This document shows positions 16,050 to 19,393 of a DNA stretch of 19,393 bases, in pieces; the first letter of the stretch is position 1, and each line of letters starts with the position of its first letter. Origin of the DNA: JAWPMV01 sp038527215 (lineage in GTDB: Bacteria > Bacteroidota > Bacteroidia > J057). The DNA lies in assembly GCA_038527215.1 (NCBI GenBank), contig JBCBGC010000152.1, forward strand, positions 1 to 19,393. Direction: 5' to 3'. Position numbers and translations under genes: made by a program. Below the pieces are notes generated by a model, which was not told the DNA's origin, did no database searches, and worked only from the letters and a program-made list of their open reading frames with translations.

Positions 16050-17693
16050 CTATTTGGCTAAAATCCACGCCTGCGCTTTATATTTTTGGTTATATCGACT
16101 CCTCAACTGAGACGCCTGGGATTTGTTCCCGAAGACCCCACAACTCACCCGAAAGCGGCCATTTTCTCTTGGCAGGACACTGGCTTGGTATCCGCGGCTT
16201 CTAAGGCTGCGGGCAAATTTTTCAGCGCCGTCCGAAACGGCGTAGCTGCCCACGATGACATAGAATTTCTTATCCACCCTGGGTGTTTGAGGCGCGGGAC
16301 TGGCGGAACGACTATGGGCAATGGCAGGCAGGCTTTCTGGTCTGGGAGAAACGGAAGTAGGCTCATTGGCTGGGGCCACGGTTCTGGTCCGGACCGGACG
16401 GCCTTCGGCCATTTCCTGGTTAGCCTTCTCTTTATCCCGATAGATGTAATAATAAGGATCGCTGTTTTTGGCGTCTTTTCCGGGAATGTAGGACATAGGG
16501 CCATCCGGATTGCGAGAGGGCAGCGGCTGCTGATAAGAAGAAAGGGATTCATCCCGTTCTACCCGAAAGTTTTCGTAGCCTGTGTCTTCAAAAATTTGAA
16601 TACTTCCTGAATAACAAGCTACCCAGACATGGCGCGTCAGCGGATCAAAGGTGATACCGATGGGTTTGTCGTTGGTTTTCACCGTCTCAATCAGGCTCAA
16701 ATCCAGGGCACTTAATTTGCTGATGGTGTTGTCCAAATAGTTGACCACGTAGAGGTATAAACCGTCAGGACTGAGGGTCATGCTGCGGGGGGATTCCCCG
16801 GTATTGGTTTTGCGGATGACAGCCCGCTTGATCATGTCAATTTGTGCAATCGCGCCTTCGCCACTCAAGCTGACATACAGATACCGGTCTGAAGGCGTCA
16901 TACACAGGTGGCGCGGACGTTTTCCAACCTGGGGAATCCAGGAAAGGGACATGTCCGAAAGTTTGAGGACGGCGATTCGATCATCCCCCATCACGGCGAT
17001 GTAGGCATATCTTCCCTTGGAATCTACCTCGATGCCCCGCGGATATTCCCCGATAGAAACGCGCTCGATTTCTCTTTCCGTTTCTGTATCGACTATGCTG
17101 ATGTCCCCACTACACCAGTTAGACACGATGAGCCGCCGACCATCTGGAGTAATGGTCAGGTATTTGGGTACACAGCCTACCTCAATAACTCCTTCAATTT
17201 TAAGGGAATAGGTATTGATTTTATATAGAAAACTGTGGTCATACCCTGGACTCTGTTTGCAGTCATCTTTGCCGGGATTGTCGAACCCCAAGCCATACAT
17301 TTTGTAATTAGAAACCCAGGCATATTTCCCATCCGGACTAAAAGCCACTTCCACCGGCGATCCCTGATGGGTTCCCTTAAAGCCGGGAATGTTGTAATCG
17401 GAAAACATGATTCTGTCGGACAGGGTTTTGATCAACCGAAAGTTCCGGTCATAAACCGTCACACTGTGCCTGTACATCATGTTTTGGGCAAAAAACCGTC
17501 CATTAGGGGCCAGCGCAATAGACTTGGGGAAAATATTGCCATAAATGGTTTTGCGCAGCACGAGGTCCCCTTCCGTGGAAGGACCCTCTTTAATGGTAGT
17601 GGGAGGTGCAGCAAAAGTTTGCGACAAGAGCGCAACTAACAGGAAAAGAGGAATGAAAAAGGTGTTTGTCTGAGGAGTTTGGGTTTGGATCAT
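16050..17693 (-). CDS. Exported YVTN beta-propeller protein with C-terminal SPOR domain
   Basis: A 547-residue exported protein. A signal peptide covers about residues 1-28 (hydrophobic FFIPLFLLVALLSQTFA). About seven propeller blades follow, to around residue 370, with typical phrases such as PRGIEVDSKGRYAYIAV, PRSMTLSPDGLYLYVVNY and KPIGITFDPLTRHVWVACY. A Pro/Ser/Arg-rich linker leads to a clear SPOR domain in the last 75 residues (FYVIVGSYAVSDGAEKF, then FRVSCGVFGNKSQA). SPOR domains bind glycan strands lacking stem peptides, mostly at division septa, so the propeller is probably held on peptidoglycan. An ATG at 17741 is also in frame; ATG 17693 is chosen because it puts the signal peptide near the N-terminus. 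The domain combination is unusual. Likely co-transcribed with the flavoprotein gene. Confidence 0.88.
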   Translation of the reverse strand: MIQTQTPQTNTFFIPLFLLVALLSQTFAAPPTTIKEGPSTEGDLVLRKTIYGNIFPKSIALAPNGRFFAQNMMYRHSVTVYDRNFRLIKTLSDRIMFSDYNIPGFKGTHQGSPVEVAFSPDGKYAWVSNYKMYGLGFDNPGKDDCKQSPGYDHSFLYKINTYSLKIEGVIEVGCVPKYLTITPDGRRLIVSNWCSGDISIVDTETEREIERVSIGEYPRGIEVDSKGRYAYIAVMGDDRIAVLKLSDMSLSWIPQVGKRPRHLCMTPSDRYLYVSLSGEGAIAQIDMIKRAVIRKTNTGESPRSMTLSPDGLYLYVVNYLDNTISKLSALDLSLIETVKTNDKPIGITFDPLTRHVWVACYSGSIQIFEDTGYENFRVERDESLSSYQQPLPSRNPDGPMSYIPGKDAKNSDPYYYIYRDKEKANQEMAEGRPVRTRTVAPANEPTSVSPRPESLPAIAHSRSASPAPQTPRVDKKFYVIVGSYAVSDGAEKFARSLRSRGYQASVLPRENGRFRVSCGVFGNKSQASQLRSRYNQKYKAQAWILAK

Positions 17694-17823
17694 AGGGACA
17701 TTGCCTGTTTGGAGTTCCTTACCAAGACGACAATTCTTCATAAGTGAAGTTGCAAATAGCTGCTACTCCATTCGTTAAAGGTAAACATTTTTCCATTTAA
17801 CCGCATACTGAGGGGAAAATGCA

Positions 17824-17843
17824 GGCTGCCCTTGCGGGCAGCC
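17824..17843 (-). terminator. Hairpin after the thioredoxin-SPOR gene
   Basis: Perfect 8-bp GC-rich arms (17824-17831 ggctgccc, 17836-17843 gggcagcc) with a 4-nt loop lie 20 nt past the stop of the thioredoxin-SPOR gene. On the minus strand the stem is followed by TGCATTTTCCCC, only a short T tract, so termination may be partial. It separates that gene from the YVTN-SPOR unit. Confidence 0.6.
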
Positions 17844-17863
17844 CTATCGAAAATGGTTAACTG

Positions 17864-18841
17864 TCAAGGAAGTAGTCTGGACAATTCCAGAATGGTCGTG
17901 GGGGTCTTTTCAATCTTGTAAATGGCCTGAGCGAAGATCTCCGCCTCTTCACGCGTGCTGTAATCTCCCAGCACCAGTTTGTAGACGGGGGTTTCCTCAA
18001 TTTCTTCACAATAGACCCACATGGTATCTTTCCAGATCTTTTGGAAGCGGCCTACTTTATCCTGAAGCTGTTGAAAACTGGTGTAGGCCCCAATCAGCAG
18101 CCCATGTTTCTGCGGGGCTTCTGGGGTAAGGTCCAATTGCTTCAAGCTGTAGTCTCCCATGCCTGGCACATCAATGTGCAAAGTAGAGCTGGTTTCCCCC
18201 CGGCTAACCATGCCTGCTTCACGGATAGCTCGGGTAGCCAGGCTGGGTTTCGCTGGAATGGTGGTTACCTCCTCCTCTGCCTGTAGCGCAGAAGTGGTTT
18301 GGTAAGCAAACAGCGGTTTGGCTGGACCATCTGCATGGGCCACTTCTTGTTGGGGTTGGGTGGATTCAAACAAAAAGGGGCTGAGGGCCAGTAACGGCTT
18401 GGTTTGCGGCACTTTGTTGGATAAATCTAACAGGTGCTGGGAAAGGATGGATTGCAAGGTTGAAGCGGCTACAAACCCCTCAATTTTCCCTGATAATTCT
18501 CCATTCGGATGAAAAACCAAGAGGGTAGGGAAGGTATAAACTTCGTAGGAGGTAACCTGCTCAACCTGTCCACCGGATGCAAGGGCATTGATAGGTAGGG
18601 TGAGTACCTGGTGTTCCAGAAAATGCATGAGATCCGGATCCTGCCAGGTCTTTTTACTCATCTTTTTACAGGCCTTGGACTGGTCCTGATAAAAGTACAA
18701 CAGATAGGGTCTTTGAGACACCTCGGCGGCTTCCTGGAGTTCGGCCAGAGAGCCCTGGAAAAACGGCAAAGCTTGTTTAGCTGAAAGAGCGGAACAGCAA
18801 AACGAGAATGAAAGGAGAAAGAGCGATAAAAACCTGATCAT
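17864..18841 (-). CDS. Exported thioredoxin-fold protein with C-terminal SPOR-like domain
   Basis: A 325-residue exported protein. The N-terminus is hydrophobic (residues 3-19), with likely signal peptidase I cleavage near Ala21. Residues 25-140 or so resemble a thioredoxin fold: YLLYFYQDQSKACKKM at the redox site and VYTFPTLLVFHPNGE with the cis-proline. The usual CxxC is replaced by Ser55-Lys-Ala-Cys58, so only the second cysteine remains. A linker of about 95 residues follows, then a SPOR-like segment from about 240 (GLLIGAYTSFQQLQDKV, then VYKLVLGDYSTREEAEIFAQAI). It probably works on peptidoglycan or envelope proteins, perhaps as a monothiol isomerase or a non-redox binder. It has its own terminator-like hairpin and sits just ahead of another SPOR gene. 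The thioredoxin part is a moderate call. Confidence 0.8.
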   Translation of the reverse strand: MIRFLSLFLLSFSFCCSALSAKQALPFFQGSLAELQEAAEVSQRPYLLYFYQDQSKACKKMSKKTWQDPDLMHFLEHQVLTLPINALASGGQVEQVTSYEVYTFPTLLVFHPNGELSGKIEGFVAASTLQSILSQHLLDLSNKVPQTKPLLALSPFLFESTQPQQEVAHADGPAKPLFAYQTTSALQAEEEVTTIPAKPSLATRAIREAGMVSRGETSSTLHIDVPGMGDYSLKQLDLTPEAPQKHGLLIGAYTSFQQLQDKVGRFQKIWKDTMWVYCEEIEETPVYKLVLGDYSTREEAEIFAQAIYKIEKTPTTILELSRLLP

Positions 18842-18858
18842 GATTGATAAGGTATAGA

Positions 18859-18924
18859 GTTAAGTGATAAGTTGGATTACAAGCGTCGGAAACGTCATGT
18901 GCAAGTATGACGAAACCACTTAAC
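18859..18924 (-). repeat. Nested inverted repeats ahead of the thioredoxin-SPOR gene
   Basis: Outer arms at 18859-18866 (gttaagtg) and 18917-18924 (cacttaac) match perfectly over 8 bp. They enclose inner arms at 18893-18898 (cgtcat) and 18907-18912 (atgacg) with an 8-nt loop. The outer arm nearest the gene ends 18 nt before the start codon at 18841. In a minus-strand transcript this could form a folded 5' leader; it could also be a chance arrangement. Confidence 0.35.
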
Positions 18925-19339
18925 AGATTACAGTGGAATGAGCAGGAAAAAGTTGAAAGATTAATACCCCGAAACTATTTGACTACCCACACTTCTTAGG
19001 CCTAACGAAGATGACGAGCCATCAAATATTATTTATAAACGAAACAAAATTTTGTCGGCCTTTTTAGTCGTTTTGGAATAAAATCTTACATAAGACAATA
19101 AAGTCGTAATCGGACAAGGTGCCTCCGCTTTTTTTTCGTACTCCTCCTTCCCCCATTTTTCTATGCCGGATGTAACAAAAAGCCTCGGGATCATTAACCT
19201 TTTTTCCCGGATGGGTACTAATTAGAAAAAATTACGGCCCCAAGAACCTTTCCTCCTCCAAAAGTATTCTCCAGCCATGGCTGCTATATAGATGCTTTCT
19301 CATCGGTGTGTACGTTTCATTTTTCTACTACATAACTCA
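18925..19339. other. Intergenic region without a recognisable gene
   Basis: This AT-rich divergent region lies between the thioredoxin-SPOR gene and the partial gene at the right edge. I see no convincing ORF or RNA gene. It has an AT palindrome at 19044-19055 and an 8-T run at 19129-19136 behind only a 4-bp stem (19111-19114 with 19124-19127). A 12-bp palindrome (cagccatggctg) lies at 19272-19283, 56 bp before the next start. Each is within chance expectation for one region. No clear TAnnTTTG promoter with correct spacing was found on either strand. Confidence 0.5.
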
Positions 19340-19393
19340 ATGAAAAAGCTAAGTCTATTCTTACTTTGCTTAATGGCATGGCCATTAATCACG
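19340..19393 (+). CDS. Start of an exported protein, cut by the window edge
   Basis: From ATG 19340 the frame is open to the window end, giving 18 residues: MKKLSLFLLCLMAWPLIT. Two lysines followed by a hydrophobic run form a classic Sec signal peptide, so the product is probably exported or a lipoprotein. A gene start is also expected here because the preceding 400 bp look non-coding. Nothing can be said about function from this fragment. Confidence 0.6.
   Translation, partial: MKKLSLFLLCLMAWPLIT

Noticed and set aside
19111..19136. Possible terminator of a small RNA: 8-T run behind a short stem
   Set aside because: The stem is only 4 bp and no plus-strand promoter or structured RNA is seen upstream.
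19272..19283. 12-bp perfect palindrome cagccatggctg before the right-edge gene
   Set aside because: Palindromes of this length are expected several times by chance in a window this size, and no promoter context supports it.

Overview
The window looks like chromosomal DNA of a Bacteroidota bacterium, probably a saprospirian/Lewinella-like lineage (the phylum is well supported, the finer placement is a guess). The grounds are the gene order of the iron-sulfur operon (sufB-C-D-S-E followed by a DUF59 gene), a LytS/LytTR sensor-regulator pair, two SPOR-domain exported proteins, an S9 peptidase of the glutamyl-endopeptidase type, start codons without clear Shine-Dalgarno sequences, and an intergenic palindromic repeat at the left edge. 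No phage, transposase, CRISPR, tRNA or rRNA is visible.

Layout. 1-466: non-coding, with two near-identical 140-bp direct repeats. 467-6745 (minus strand): a seven-gene operon, read right to left as sufB, sufC, sufD, sufS, sufE, a DUF59 Fe-S assembly gene, and an exported START-domain protein of unknown role. 6746-6977: suf upstream region with two inverted repeats, and the terminator of the next unit. 6978-8943 (minus): a guanine/hypoxanthine-type NCS2 permease followed by an exported cyclophilin-type prolyl isomerase. 8944-9225: divergent intergenic region with a terminator hairpin in the permease leader and a palindrome just ahead of the sensor kinase. 9226-14814 (plus): LytS-type histidine kinase, LytTR response regulator, large secreted S9 peptidase and a polytopic GT39-like membrane protein; the last carries an intrinsic-terminator structure inside its first codons. 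14797-17693 (minus): a geranylgeranyl-reductase-family flavoprotein, preceded in the same unit by a secreted YVTN beta-propeller protein with a C-terminal SPOR domain. 17864-18841 (minus): an exported thioredoxin-fold protein, also ending in a SPOR domain, with its own terminator. 18842-19339: non-coding, with nested inverted repeats. 19340-19393 (plus): the first 18 codons of an exported protein cut by the window edge.

How the parts work together. The suf operon is a complete SUF machine: SufS takes sulfur from cysteine, SufE carries it, SufBCD builds the cluster, and the DUF59 protein probably helps maturation or delivery. The kinase and regulator overlap by four bases and run straight into the peptidase gene, so the pair and the peptidase are likely co-expressed. 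The two SPOR proteins suggest envelope proteins anchored at septal or otherwise denuded peptidoglycan. No clearly new defence or mobile system is present. The more unusual signals are regulatory: the terminator embedded in a coding sequence (13502-13544), the permease leader hairpin (9026-9046), the palindromes ahead of sufB and the kinase, the nested repeats ahead of the thioredoxin-SPOR gene, and the left-edge repeat family.
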